A DNA stretch of 33,291 nucleotides from Gemmataceae bacterium. Lineage in GTDB: Bacteria; Planctomycetota; Planctomycetia; Gemmatales; Gemmataceae. The position numbers and the translations under genes were made by a program. The stretch lies in assembly GCA_019636445.1 (NCBI GenBank), contig JAHBXO010000052.1:1-33291 (forward strand), read 5' to 3'. The notes under the pieces were generated by a model. It had not been told where the DNA came from and did not search any database. It saw only the letters and a list, made by a program, of their open reading frames with translations. Of this stretch, positions 8,801 to 15,573 are shown piece by piece. Each line of letters opens with the position of its first letter. Positions within the stretch are counted from its first letter, which is position 1.

Positions 8801-9109
8801 GGTACTCGGGTCGATGTCGTCCTGGAAGTAGAGCTTGACGACGGAGACGCCGGAGACGGAGCGCGACTCGACGTTGGCGACGCCGGGGGCCTGGTTCACC
8901 CAGCGCTCGACGCGGTCGGTAATGGTGCGTTCCATGGAGCGCGCCGGCATGCCGTTGTAGTACGTCAGCACTTGAACCGCAGGCGTTTTGAACTGCGGCA
9001 GGATATCCACGGGGATGGAGACGAGCGCGACTCCGCCGAGGATGGCGATGAAAAGCGCGAAGACGATGACGCCGTAGACGTTTCCGAGAGCGAGCTTAAT
9101 CAAACCCAT
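5879..9109 (-). CDS. RND efflux permease (AcrB/HAE1-like)
   Basis: A 1,076-residue inner-membrane proton antiporter, the pump of a tripartite efflux system. It has the N-terminal helix with IPVDILPQFKTPAVQV, a first porter domain, helices TM2-TM6, a second porter domain and helices TM8-TM12 ending near VVPILFTLLI. In TM4 the motif reads GPLVDNAIVVLENI near residue 400. It keeps one proton-relay aspartate where E. coli AcrB has two; a VDN form is common in many HAE1-like pumps. The cytoplasmic loop between the halves (about 490-512) has seven histidines in 17 residues, which could bind metal. Overall similarity favours hydrophobic or amphiphilic export over CzcA-type metal export. GGAG lies just upstream of the ATG at 9109. 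Confidence 0.93.
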   Translation of the reverse strand: MGLIKLALGNVYGVIVFALFIAILGGVALVSIPVDILPQFKTPAVQVLTYYNGMPARSMERTITDRVERWVNQAPGVANVESRSVSGVSVVKLYFQDDIDPSTALTQTNSLTGAAMPYLPTNTLPPVSLPFDPTGTIPLGVLTVSNPNMAEQQVKDLARVEVRNRLGGVRGCVAPVVVGGKDRRIMVYLDHQKLEARNLSPVDVVKALDQGNMMVSPGTAYIGDNQIALDTNAMARTVEDIGDLPIVFEPDRHILLRDVSTTLDDAVIQKSRVRVNGRQQVFVPIYRQQGASSLKVAEGVKSAIPEMEAELPEGSKLEFVIDQTEYVRKAIDSLVHEGIIGAILVSIMILVFLGNWKMTVIATLALPLSILGAIIGLKASGNTINVMTLGGLFLAIGPLVDNAIVVLENIHRHMGMGKSAFQASLDATSELTLPVVVATLALIIVLCPVALTPGVGGFLFKPLTLAVAFAMLFSFALSWTFVPALCSKMLRGHGQHGHGHADEHRREHHREPEPLGFFGALYAKIDGFLTFVTKTYSNLLAWALGRRFLVLGMIALTFAGSLLLLKFIGQEFFPAVDAGQITVQVRAPSNLRLDATERRIVDVEKAIAEAIPPHELQMVVSEIGLNNDWSAAYSQNAGQQDTVIRIQLTPERSLSAQEYAVVLRKAFADNPDFADLEFSFDTGGMVSAALNFGASSPIDIQITGGTPEQKLELAKQVKAAATGVPGAADVRVLQRNDAPYLVIEINREDAAAIGLTARDVVMQVVTAMNSSIALTRNFWIDPKSGNQYFIAVQYPDDPSFRINDLKNMFATGTNQKTPVRLSSLVTVRESTQPVEFNHVGLKRIVDVLVNTENRDIGSVAADLEKNLAGIQVPKGMKIEMKGEYARMTESFESLGIGLALASVLVYLLMVPLMRSFVMPTIIMAAVPLGLIGVLSILWATKTTLNVQSEMGVIFLVGIIVSQGVLLLDFANQLRKQGKSVHEAITEAASTRFRPILMTFLATFLDLLPMALGLGRGSESLTPLARAVVGGLITSTALTLFVVPILFTLLIREKNRLIAHAHHDDSQSTDTQTESAS

Positions 9110-9150
9110 TACGACGTCTCCGGTGATGAATCGCCCTTTGCAACCCTGTT

Positions 9151-9181
9151 ATTTTAACCGATTCGACTCCGCAACCTACAA
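9151..9181 (-). promoter_or_regulatory. Possible promoter of the RND efflux operon
   Basis: On the minus strand TTGTAG (9181-9176) is followed 19 bases later by TAAAAT (9156-9151), about 40 bases before the permease ATG. The spacing is long and the AT-rich pocket is short, so this is only a candidate. No operator-like repeat is seen near it, including none of the CsoR type. Confidence 0.3.
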
Positions 9182-9207
9182 AGTAATCAAACGCGATCCC
9201 GATGCGG

Positions 9208-9372
9208 TTAAACACCTCGGGGATGCCGCTGCGATCGGCTTGGGCGCAGGATGACTTCGGGAATCAATCGGTGTTGTCCATCGGCGTAACTGCCGACTCG
9301 GATTCTCAATGCGTGTTGCGTTAGGCGGGATGTTCGAACTCGATATCGATGCAAAACAGTCAATACAATCAT
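9208..9372 (-). CDS. Possible 54-residue Arg-rich small protein coupled to the DUF1501 gene
   Basis: An ATG at 9372 overlaps the stop of the DUF1501 gene as TAATG, the classic layout for coupled translation. The frame runs 54 codons to a TAA at 9208. The product would be basic (many Arg and His), with no signal peptide, membrane segment or motif I recognise. Most of the 262-base gap before the RND operon is otherwise unassigned, apart from the candidate promoter. It may be chance, or the remnant of a longer gene. Confidence 0.2.
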   Translation of the reverse strand: MIVLTVLHRYRVRTSRLTQHALRIRVGSYADGQHRLIPEVILRPSRSQRHPRGV

Positions 9373-10775
9373 TAGCCGATCGCCGCCGTCACGACATCGC
9401 CGGCCACGTCCGTCAGGCGCTCGTCGCGGCCGTTGTGGCGGATCGTCAGCTTCTCGTGGTTCAAACCCAGCAGGTGCAGGATCGTCGCGTGGAAGTCGTT
9501 CACTGAAATCGGCCGCTCCACCGCCTTCAGGCCGAACTCGTCGGTCGTGCCGACGGAACCGGGCTTCGCGCCACCGCCGGCCAGCCACATCGTGTAGCCC
9601 AATGGGTTGTGGTCGCGGCCGCGGCTGCCCTGGCTGTTCGGCGTGCGGCCGAACTCGCTGCACCAGACCACCAGCGTGTCGTCCAGCATGCCGAGGCGCT
9701 TCAGGTCCTTGAGCAGCGCCGCGATCGGCTTGTCCACGAGGCCGCACATCTTCTCGTGATTGCCGTTCAGGTCGTCGTGGGCGTCCCACTGCATGTTGAC
9801 CGGGCCGCCGCCGCTGTAGACGCTGAGGAAGCGGACGCCACGTTCGAGCAGCCGGCGGGTGAGGAGCAGGCGCGTGCCGAACTCGACGGTCTTCGCGTCG
9901 TCGAGGCCGTAGAGGGTTTTGGTCTCCTTCGTTTCCTGAGTAAGGTCGACCGCTTCCGGCGCGTGCGTCTGCATCCGGAACGCGAGTTCGTAGCTGGCGA
10001 TGCGGGCTTCGAGGTCGGTGTCGCCCTTCGTCAGGTTCAGCTCGTTGAGCTTCTTCGTGAGTTCGAAGGTGCGCCGGTTCTGCTCGGCCGTCACGCCGGG
10101 CTGGGGTTTCAGATTCAGGACCGGGCTGGCACCCTTGCGGAGGAGTGTGCCCTGGTTGACAGCCGGGAGGTAGCCGGCGCCCCAGCACGGCGCGCCGCCT
10201 TCGAGCACGCCTTCCGGCTGCGGCATCACGCAGTACGCCGGCAGGTTCTCGCTCTCCGAACCGAGGCCGTAAACGACCCACGAGCCGAGCGACGGGTGGC
10301 CCATCGTGATGCGGCCGGAGTGCAGCTCGTACATGGCCGGAGCGTGGATCGTATTGGTGCACCAGCACGATTTCAGAAAGCAGATGTCGTCGGCGACGGT
10401 GGCGAGGTGCGGCATCAGGTCCGAGATCCAGGCGCCGGTCTTGCCGTGTTGCTTGAACTTCCGGGTGGAGCCAAGGATCGTTTCGTCGCCCTTGGTGAAC
10501 TGGCTCTTCGGGCGGCCGGTGTTCTCGGGGAGCTGCTGTCCGTGGCGTTTGATAAGTTCCGGCTTCGGGTCGAAGAGGTCCATCTGCGACGGGCCGCCGA
10601 CCATGAAGAGGAAGACGACGCGCTTGGCCTTGGCGGGGAAGTGCGGCTTCTTCGCCGCGAGCGGGTTCCCGGCCTTCTGAGGTTCGGAGGCGACGGCGTT
10701 CGCGAGCATCCAGTTGAGAGCGATGCCGCCGCCGGCTTGGGTCAGAAAGTGTCGACGAGTAGAGGGAGTAAGCAT
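9372..10775 (-). CDS. DUF1501 family exported protein (Tat signal)
   Basis: A 467-residue member of DUF1501, which belongs to the alkaline-phosphatase/sulfatase superfamily and is greatly expanded in planctomycetes. The N-terminus STRRHFLTQAGGG is a twin-arginine signal. Family motifs are clear: VVFLFMVGGPSQMDLFDPKP, then NTIHAPAMYELHSGR, NMQWDAHDDL, VVWCSEFGRTPNSQG with GRDHNPLGY, and a C-terminal HLLGL. The length is normal and no motif is broken. The biochemical role of the family is not settled. In planctomycetes these genes usually sit beside a DUF1549/DUF1553 cytochrome-like partner; none is here. The gene is flanked upstream by a heptamer repeat array that separates it from the glycosyltransferase gene. 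Confidence 0.9.
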   Translation of the reverse strand: MLTPSTRRHFLTQAGGGIALNWMLANAVASEPQKAGNPLAAKKPHFPAKAKRVVFLFMVGGPSQMDLFDPKPELIKRHGQQLPENTGRPKSQFTKGDETILGSTRKFKQHGKTGAWISDLMPHLATVADDICFLKSCWCTNTIHAPAMYELHSGRITMGHPSLGSWVVYGLGSESENLPAYCVMPQPEGVLEGGAPCWGAGYLPAVNQGTLLRKGASPVLNLKPQPGVTAEQNRRTFELTKKLNELNLTKGDTDLEARIASYELAFRMQTHAPEAVDLTQETKETKTLYGLDDAKTVEFGTRLLLTRRLLERGVRFLSVYSGGGPVNMQWDAHDDLNGNHEKMCGLVDKPIAALLKDLKRLGMLDDTLVVWCSEFGRTPNSQGSRGRDHNPLGYTMWLAGGGAKPGSVGTTDEFGLKAVERPISVNDFHATILHLLGLNHEKLTIRHNGRDERLTDVAGDVVTAAIG

Positions 10776-10815
10776 GCCATGAGTTTAACCGATCTCCCCG
10801 GCAGAGGGAACTCTT

Positions 10816-10890
10816 GACTCAAAACTCATAACTCAGAACTGAGAACTCTTTTCAAAAATTAGTTGTGAGTGATGAGTTGTGAGTGATGAG
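10816..10890. repeat. Inverted array of AACTCAT-like heptamers
   Basis: Positions 10816-10850 hold five 7-base units on the plus strand: GACTCAA, AACTCAT, AACTCAG, AACTGAG, AACTCTT. After a 10-base AT-rich centre, 10861-10890 holds two copies of a 14-mer (AGTTGTGAGTGATG), which read as the same heptamer family on the minus strand. The two arms can pair: 10823-10835 and 10866-10878 match at 12 of 13 bases. It lies between the stop of the GT39 gene and the DUF1501 start and could end transcription on the minus strand. Confidence 0.75.
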
Positions 10891-10899
10891 ACAAAACCG

Positions 10900-12432
10900 T
10901 CACGGCTTCATCGTGAGTCGATACAGCGAGCCGTTGAAGCGCGTCGCGAGCGACTCGAACTGGACGCCGCGGCGTTCAAGTTCGACGTGGTGCCAGCCGG
11001 CGCGCATGCCGAAGTAGTGGATCGCTTCGCCGGCTTTCAAGCGATCCGCGATCGCGTCGGGCGTCGTCAGCGGCACGGGCGTCACCTTCGCCAGCGCCAG
11101 CAGGCCGCGATCGACCGTGTCGGACTTTGTGTGCGCGAGCGCCAGGTTCAGATCGGCGAGGCTCTCGACGGGAATCTCCTTGCGGTAGTGCCATAGTCGG
11201 ACGAACTCGAAGGGCGCTTCGATCAGAACCGGTCCCGTCGATTCCCGTTTCAGCAGGTCGGCGGTTTCGTGGAAGAGCTTCGCCTCCATCGCGTAGTGGC
11301 CGCGGGCGGGGCGGAGATTGCCGATGAGGCCAAAGGACGCGAACACGATGGCCGCGAGGGCGAGCGCGCCGCGGTGGCCTCCACTCATGCGGCCGATGGC
11401 GAAGGCGAACGCGATCGCGAGTCCCAGGATCGCCGGCAGCGTGTAGCGGAAGTGGTACATGCCGACAACTTTCGCGCCGAGCCAGACGCCGAGGACCGGC
11501 CCGGCTGCGAGAGCGGCGACGGCGATCGTCTCCGGCAGCGGATAGGTCTCGAGTTCTCGGCGACGCGCGAAGACCAGACCCGCGATGAGCGCCACGGCGA
11601 ACGGGATGGTAACGTCCTTTCGCACCAGCTCGGCATAAGCGTTCTCGACGGCGCCGGCATTGAACTTCGCCTTCGACCAGAAGTGGGCGGAGTATTGCTT
11701 CGACGTGTTCCCCCAGAACGGCTGCATCGCGAGGAGCAGGATACCGGACGCGACGAACGCGATCGCGAAGCGCCGGTCGATTCGCCGCTCACCATACCAG
11801 ACGGCGGCCTCAGCGAGGGCGAACGCGGCGATCGGCACGGCGAAGTAGTAGTGCGACGCCAAGCCGACGACGAGACACGCGCCGAACGCGATCGGCCGGC
11901 GGCGCTGCCAGAGCGCGAGCGCCATCGCCGCGCAGCCGATCACGAGGCCATAGGGCCGGGCTTCCAGGAAGTAGACCCAGACCGGAGCGCTGCCGAAGAC
12001 AACCGTCATCGCGAGGAACGCTTCCCATGGCCCGCGCCGATGGCGCACGAACTGGTACAGGCCCAGCGCGGCCATAACCGCGCCGCCGAGCGACGGCAGC
12101 CGCACGGCCCATTCGACTTCGCCGAAGACGGCGACACAAACGGAGGTGAGCAGGTAGCCGAGTGGCGGGTTCTGGTCGGCGCCGGCCATGAGATGCGACG
12201 CGAGCGCCGCGGGATCGCGTGCCAGGTGCATCGTAAAGTATTCGTCGAACCAATAGAGGCGGATGGAAGTCGAGTACACGATCGCGGCGACGAGCAGGAG
12301 CAGGTACGCGCCGACGGCGAGCGGTTCGATCCCGTTCCACGCCATACGCGTGGGCGGTTCGTCCGCCGGCCGCTGGACAATCACCGCACGACGGAGCAGA
12401 TAACGGATCGGAGCGAGCGCCGCGGCAGGCAT
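10900..12432 (-). CDS. GT39/ArnT-like membrane glycosyltransferase
   Basis: About 510 residues with around ten membrane helices. The first periplasmic loop holds WFDEYFTMHLARDP with the Asp-Glu pair (63-64) expected as the catalytic acid site of GT-C enzymes, and DQNPPLGYLL follows, as in the PMT/ArnT (Dolichyl-phosphate-mannose-protein mannosyltransferase-like) group. FLEARPYGLVIG and HFRYTLPAILGL are also typical. These enzymes transfer a sugar from a polyprenyl-phosphate donor to lipid or protein outside the cytoplasmic membrane; the acceptor here is unknown. A soluble tail of about 110 residues closes the protein. I chose ATG 12432, with GAGG nine bases upstream; ATG 12441 or GTG 12480 are possible. 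It stands alone, with PiT diverging from it. Confidence 0.82.
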   Translation of the reverse strand: MPAAALAPIRYLLRRAVIVQRPADEPPTRMAWNGIEPLAVGAYLLLLVAAIVYSTSIRLYWFDEYFTMHLARDPAALASHLMAGADQNPPLGYLLTSVCVAVFGEVEWAVRLPSLGGAVMAALGLYQFVRHRRGPWEAFLAMTVVFGSAPVWVYFLEARPYGLVIGCAAMALALWQRRRPIAFGACLVVGLASHYYFAVPIAAFALAEAAVWYGERRIDRRFAIAFVASGILLLAMQPFWGNTSKQYSAHFWSKAKFNAGAVENAYAELVRKDVTIPFAVALIAGLVFARRRELETYPLPETIAVAALAAGPVLGVWLGAKVVGMYHFRYTLPAILGLAIAFAFAIGRMSGGHRGALALAAIVFASFGLIGNLRPARGHYAMEAKLFHETADLLKRESTGPVLIEAPFEFVRLWHYRKEIPVESLADLNLALAHTKSDTVDRGLLALAKVTPVPLTTPDAIADRLKAGEAIHYFGMRAGWHHVELERRGVQFESLATRFNGSLYRLTMKP

Positions 12433-12674
12433 GATTCCCATCCTCGTTGGAGCGAACAGGATCGCGAATTCCGCCGCCACGACGCAAGATCAATCCCCTC
12501 CATCCGTTCGGCCGCGAATGGAACCGAGGAACCGGAAAATCGCGTCCGATTGCAATGTGAAGATTTCTTGAAGAAAAACGAGAAGGGCGGTTTCGCCACT
12601 GGAGAATCCCGGTTCGGTTCGGACACTAACACCTCTCTCCGGCGGAGCCGCCCGTCCGACTTCGGGGTTGCCTC

Positions 12675-14027
12675 ATGTGGTTTTGGGACGCGGTCCTCAC
12701 CTTACCCGCCAGCGCGGCTCTGTTCTTCTTCATCGCGCTCGTCATCGCGTTCGGCTTCGAGTTCATCAACGGCTTCCACGACACGGCCAACGCCGTCACG
12801 ACCGTCATCTACACGCGGACGATGAAGCCAACACCCGCGGTGGTGTATTCCGGCATTATGAACTTCCTTGGCGTCATCACCGCCGGGGTCGGTGTCGCCT
12901 ATGGCGTCGTCAATCTGCTGCCCGTTGACCTGCTCGTCGACCGCGCCGGGTCGTCGGCGGCGCTTGTCATGGTCCTTGCATTGCTGCTCGCTGGCGTCAG
13001 CTGGAACCTCGGCACCTGGTACCTCGGCCTGCCCGTCAGCAGTTCGCACACGCTCATCGGCAGCATCCTCGGCGTCGGCATCGCGAATAGTCTGCTGGAG
13101 GGCCACGGCCTCAACGGTGTCAACTGGAGCAAGGCCGGGCAAACCGGCCTGTTCCTGCTCATCTCCCCCATGGTCGGTTTCACCTGTGCCCTGCTGCTGC
13201 TCCTCGCACTCAAGAAGACGGTGAAGGAAAAGCGGCTCTACGAACCGCCGCAAGGCGACGACCGGCCGCCGGGTTGGATCCGCGCGGCACTCATCACCAC
13301 TTGCGGCGGCGTCAGCTTTGCCCACGGCTCCAACGACGGCCAGAAGGGAATGGGGCTGCTTGTTCTCGTCCTCATCGGCTTTCTGCCGTTCCACTACGCC
13401 CTGAACACGACAGCGGCGCATCACGCGCACGCCGTGTATGCCGCCATCCCGGCCGCACGCGGTGCGATCCCGACTGAGAAAATGAACTCGCAGCTCGAGA
13501 AGGACTTCGCGTTGTTGGAGACGGAGCTGGCCGACATCGAATCGTTCGAACAGATTCCCGTCGAGCGCCGCTGGGAGATCCGCCAGGCGATCCATCGCAT
13601 CGTGAAGACGCTGCCGAAGGACGCCGATGGTCAGACGATGAAAGCCACCTTCAGTGCGGCCATCGAGTACGTGCCTTTCTGGGTGAAGTTCGGCACGGCC
13701 CTCGCGCTCGGCATCGGTACGATGGTCGGCTACAAGCGCATCGTCGTGACAGTCGCGGAGCGCATCGGCAAGACTCACCTCACCTACGCCCAGGGGGCCG
13801 TCGCGGAGCTTGTGGCTGCGGCCACGATCCTCGGCGCCGACGTGGCGAACGCACCGGTGAGCACGACGCAGATCCTCAGCAGCGGCGTCGCCGGCACGAT
13901 GGTCGCCAACGGCTCCGGCGTGCAGACCTCGACCGTGCGCAAGATCATCCTCGCCTGGTGCCTGACGCTGCCGAGTACGGCGCTGCTCGCGGCGATCCTC
14001 TTCGCGCTGGGCCGATGGATCGTTTGA
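12675..14027 (+). CDS. pitA: PiT-family inorganic phosphate transporter
   Basis: A 450-residue low-affinity phosphate (metal-phosphate) symporter of the inner membrane. Both family signatures are present: NGFHDTANAV (32-41) in the first half, and GADVANAPVSTTQ in the second, with GLPVSSSHTLIGSILG and VSFAHGSNDGQKGMG between. A hydrophilic loop of about 80 residues near 255-335 splits the two halves, as in E. coli PitA; total length is slightly short of the 499 residues there. The 190-base upstream region, shared with the divergent GT39 gene, shows no PHO-box-like direct repeats, which fits a constitutive low-affinity system. No PhoU-like partner is adjacent. A strong hairpin lies 65 bases past the stop. 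Confidence 0.92.
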   Translation: MWFWDAVLTLPASAALFFFIALVIAFGFEFINGFHDTANAVTTVIYTRTMKPTPAVVYSGIMNFLGVITAGVGVAYGVVNLLPVDLLVDRAGSSAALVMVLALLLAGVSWNLGTWYLGLPVSSSHTLIGSILGVGIANSLLEGHGLNGVNWSKAGQTGLFLLISPMVGFTCALLLLLALKKTVKEKRLYEPPQGDDRPPGWIRAALITTCGGVSFAHGSNDGQKGMGLLVLVLIGFLPFHYALNTTAAHHAHAVYAAIPAARGAIPTEKMNSQLEKDFALLETELADIESFEQIPVERRWEIRQAIHRIVKTLPKDADGQTMKATFSAAIEYVPFWVKFGTALALGIGTMVGYKRIVVTVAERIGKTHLTYAQGAVAELVAAATILGADVANAPVSTTQILSSGVAGTMVANGSGVQTSTVRKIILAWCLTLPSTALLAAILFALGRWIV

Positions 14028-14044
14028 TTCGACGAGTTTTCAAC

Positions 14045-14192
14045 TTCACCAGATCGCTTTGGAACGGCTGAAGACGTGGTGAAAACAAACCGACCGGGTT
14101 CGCGAACGGCCTCTCCCCTCCGTTCGCGAAGCCCGGTCTGTTGTTGCTTGAGTAAGGCAGGATACTGATTGGCGGCCTCTCCCCTCCGCCAA
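14045..14192 (+). ncRNA. Candidate structured RNA or 3' UTR with three hairpins, two with the same C-rich loop
   Basis: Three inverted repeats follow the phosphate-transporter stop. First, TTCACCA (from 14045) pairs with TGGTGAA (14078-14084). Second is the long hairpin 14092-14138. Third, TTGGCGG/CCGCCAA (14169-14192). The second and third hairpins both present the loop CCTCTCCCCT and share the 16-mer CGGCCTCTCCCCTCCG, while the outer parts of their stems differ. Conserved loops on differing stems suggest selection on RNA. The loop is rich in C and resembles an anti-Shine-Dalgarno sequence. No family I know fits, and transcription is not shown by sequence alone. Confidence 0.35.
14092..14138 (+). 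terminator. Strong hairpin, probable terminator of the PiT gene
   Basis: GACCGGG plus TTCGCGAACGG (14092-14109) pairs with 14120-14138, broken only by one bulged C, around the loop CCTCTCCCCT. The following TGTTGTTGCTT is moderately U-rich. The 18-bp stem and its place 65 bases after the stop support termination, though the U-tract is weak. Confidence 0.55.
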
Positions 14193-14539
14193 CCACCGGC
14201 CCGCTTACCCGTGCGAGAGAAGGAGTTGCACCCCGCGCGCCAATCGCGATCCGACTTCCGAAAAAATCCGGATCCCCCGCGAAATCGCCTGCAATTCCAG
14301 AGAATTTCTCGATTCAAATTCTCTCGACTCCTCGAAGCTCTCCCGCGCGACGAACCCGATTCTGCCCGGCCGTGTCGCATCCCGTGCCGCAACCGCGTTC
14401 ATCCGCCCCACACCGATGCGAGAAGGGACTATTCCTCATCCTCTCACGCTCCTCCGGCCGAAGGAAAGAAAAGGGATCGTTGTCCCCGCAGATCCCCCAG
14501 CCTACGATTCCCCTACGAACGTCTTCACCGGAACCGACG
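14193..14539 (+). other. Non-coding leader before cysE, with one AT-rich hairpin
   Basis: This 347-base stretch has no convincing reading frame: the frame running into cysE from 14372 has no signal or family similarity before the ATG at 14540. It holds a perfect 9-bp inverted repeat, AGAGAATTT (14299-14307) with AAATTCTCT (14316-14324), around an 8-base loop, and a purine-rich tract near 14460-14475. I do not recognise a riboswitch such as S-box, nor a T-box. The cysE promoter must lie here, but no clear -35/-10 pair stands out. Confidence 0.4.
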
Positions 14540-15502
14540 ATGGCCACCGACATCACGCTCAAGGAAACTGAACTCCAATCGATCACCGAGCGGCTCGTCG
14601 ATACGTACACGAGCTGCAGTCGGCTGAACCACCTCGGCCACGAACCGCTCCCCAACCGCGAGGCGGTCGCCGAGATTACGTCCGATCTCCAGGAAGTCCT
14701 CTACCCCGGCTACGGCAAGCGCCAGAACCTGCATATCGGCAACATCGGCTTCTACGTCGGCAGTCTCGTCGATTCCCTGCACGACCGCCTCACAGAGCAG
14801 ATCGCCCGCGCGCTCCGCCACGATCTCAAAGCCGACTCGCCGCACATCGACTTCCAGGCCCTCGCACAGGTGAAGGCAATCGAACTCCTCCGCCGGCTCC
14901 CAAACGTGCGCCTCACGCTCGAGCGCGACGTCGAGGCCGCCTTCCGCGGCGACCCGGCCGCCAAGAGCAGTCACGAGATCATCTTCTGCTACCCCGGCCT
15001 CGAGGCGATCACCGTCTACCGCGTGGCGCATGAGCTTTCTCGCCTCGGCGTGCCATACATCCCGCGCATGATGACCGAACACGCCCACTCCAAGACCGGC
15101 ATCGACATCCACCCCGGCGCCCGCATCGGCCCCGGCTTCTTCATCGACCATGGCACCGGCGTCGTCATCGGCGAGACCTGCGACATCGGCGAGCACGTCA
15201 AGCTCTACCAGGGCGTGACGCTCGGAGCCCTCTCCTTCGAGCGCAACGACAACGGCGAACTCGTCCACGGCTCGTACAAGCGCCACCCGACGCTCAAGGA
15301 CCACGTCGTGGTCTACGCGAACGCGACGATCCTCGGCGGCGCGACGACGGTCGGCGAGCGGGCCGTGATCGGCTCGAACACGTGGATCACCGAGAGCGTG
15401 CCCGCCGACACGACCGTCGTGCTGGAAAAGCCGAAGCTGCGCGTGAAAGGAAGCAAGGCCCCCGCGACGACGGAAGCCGAGGCGGGGATGTATTTCATCT
15501 GA
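14540..15502 (+). CDS. cysE: Serine O-acetyltransferase, EpsC type
   Basis: A 320-residue cytosolic enzyme that acetylates L-serine with acetyl-CoA, the first step of cysteine synthesis. The N-terminal helical domain carries GNIGFYVGSLVDSLHDRL. The left-handed beta-helix begins near residue 189 with DIHPGARIGPGFFIDHG, giving the Asp and His expected for catalysis, followed by GVVIGETCDIGEHVKLYQG and a loop with LSFERNDNGELVHGSYKRHP, then VGERAVIGSNTWI. This long form with the extra loop is the EpsC branch, not the 270-residue enteric CysE. The start at 14540 has GGAA six bases upstream and begins the conserved domain. No O-acetylserine sulfhydrylase gene is in the window; the next gene is an unrelated Uma2 nuclease. 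Confidence 0.9.
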   Translation: MATDITLKETELQSITERLVDTYTSCSRLNHLGHEPLPNREAVAEITSDLQEVLYPGYGKRQNLHIGNIGFYVGSLVDSLHDRLTEQIARALRHDLKADSPHIDFQALAQVKAIELLRRLPNVRLTLERDVEAAFRGDPAAKSSHEIIFCYPGLEAITVYRVAHELSRLGVPYIPRMMTEHAHSKTGIDIHPGARIGPGFFIDHGTGVVIGETCDIGEHVKLYQGVTLGALSFERNDNGELVHGSYKRHPTLKDHVVVYANATILGGATTVGERAVIGSNTWITESVPADTTVVLEKPKLRVKGSKAPATTEAEAGMYFI

Positions 15503-15573
15503 CCCGATTAGCAGCGACGCGGAGACTTCGGAGCGGAACGCGGGACGCCGATCTCGACGAATGGAGCTACACG

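Noticed and set aside
5879..9109. VDN in place of the AcrB double aspartate in TM4 as a sign of an inactive pump
   Set aside because: VDN is common in many functional HAE1-like permeases, so the change is not evidence of lost function.
11269..12825. A 518-codon plus-strand frame opposite the GT39 gene and the PiT start
   Set aside because: Highly charged Arg/Glu/Asp composition typical of antisense frames; both real genes explain the region.
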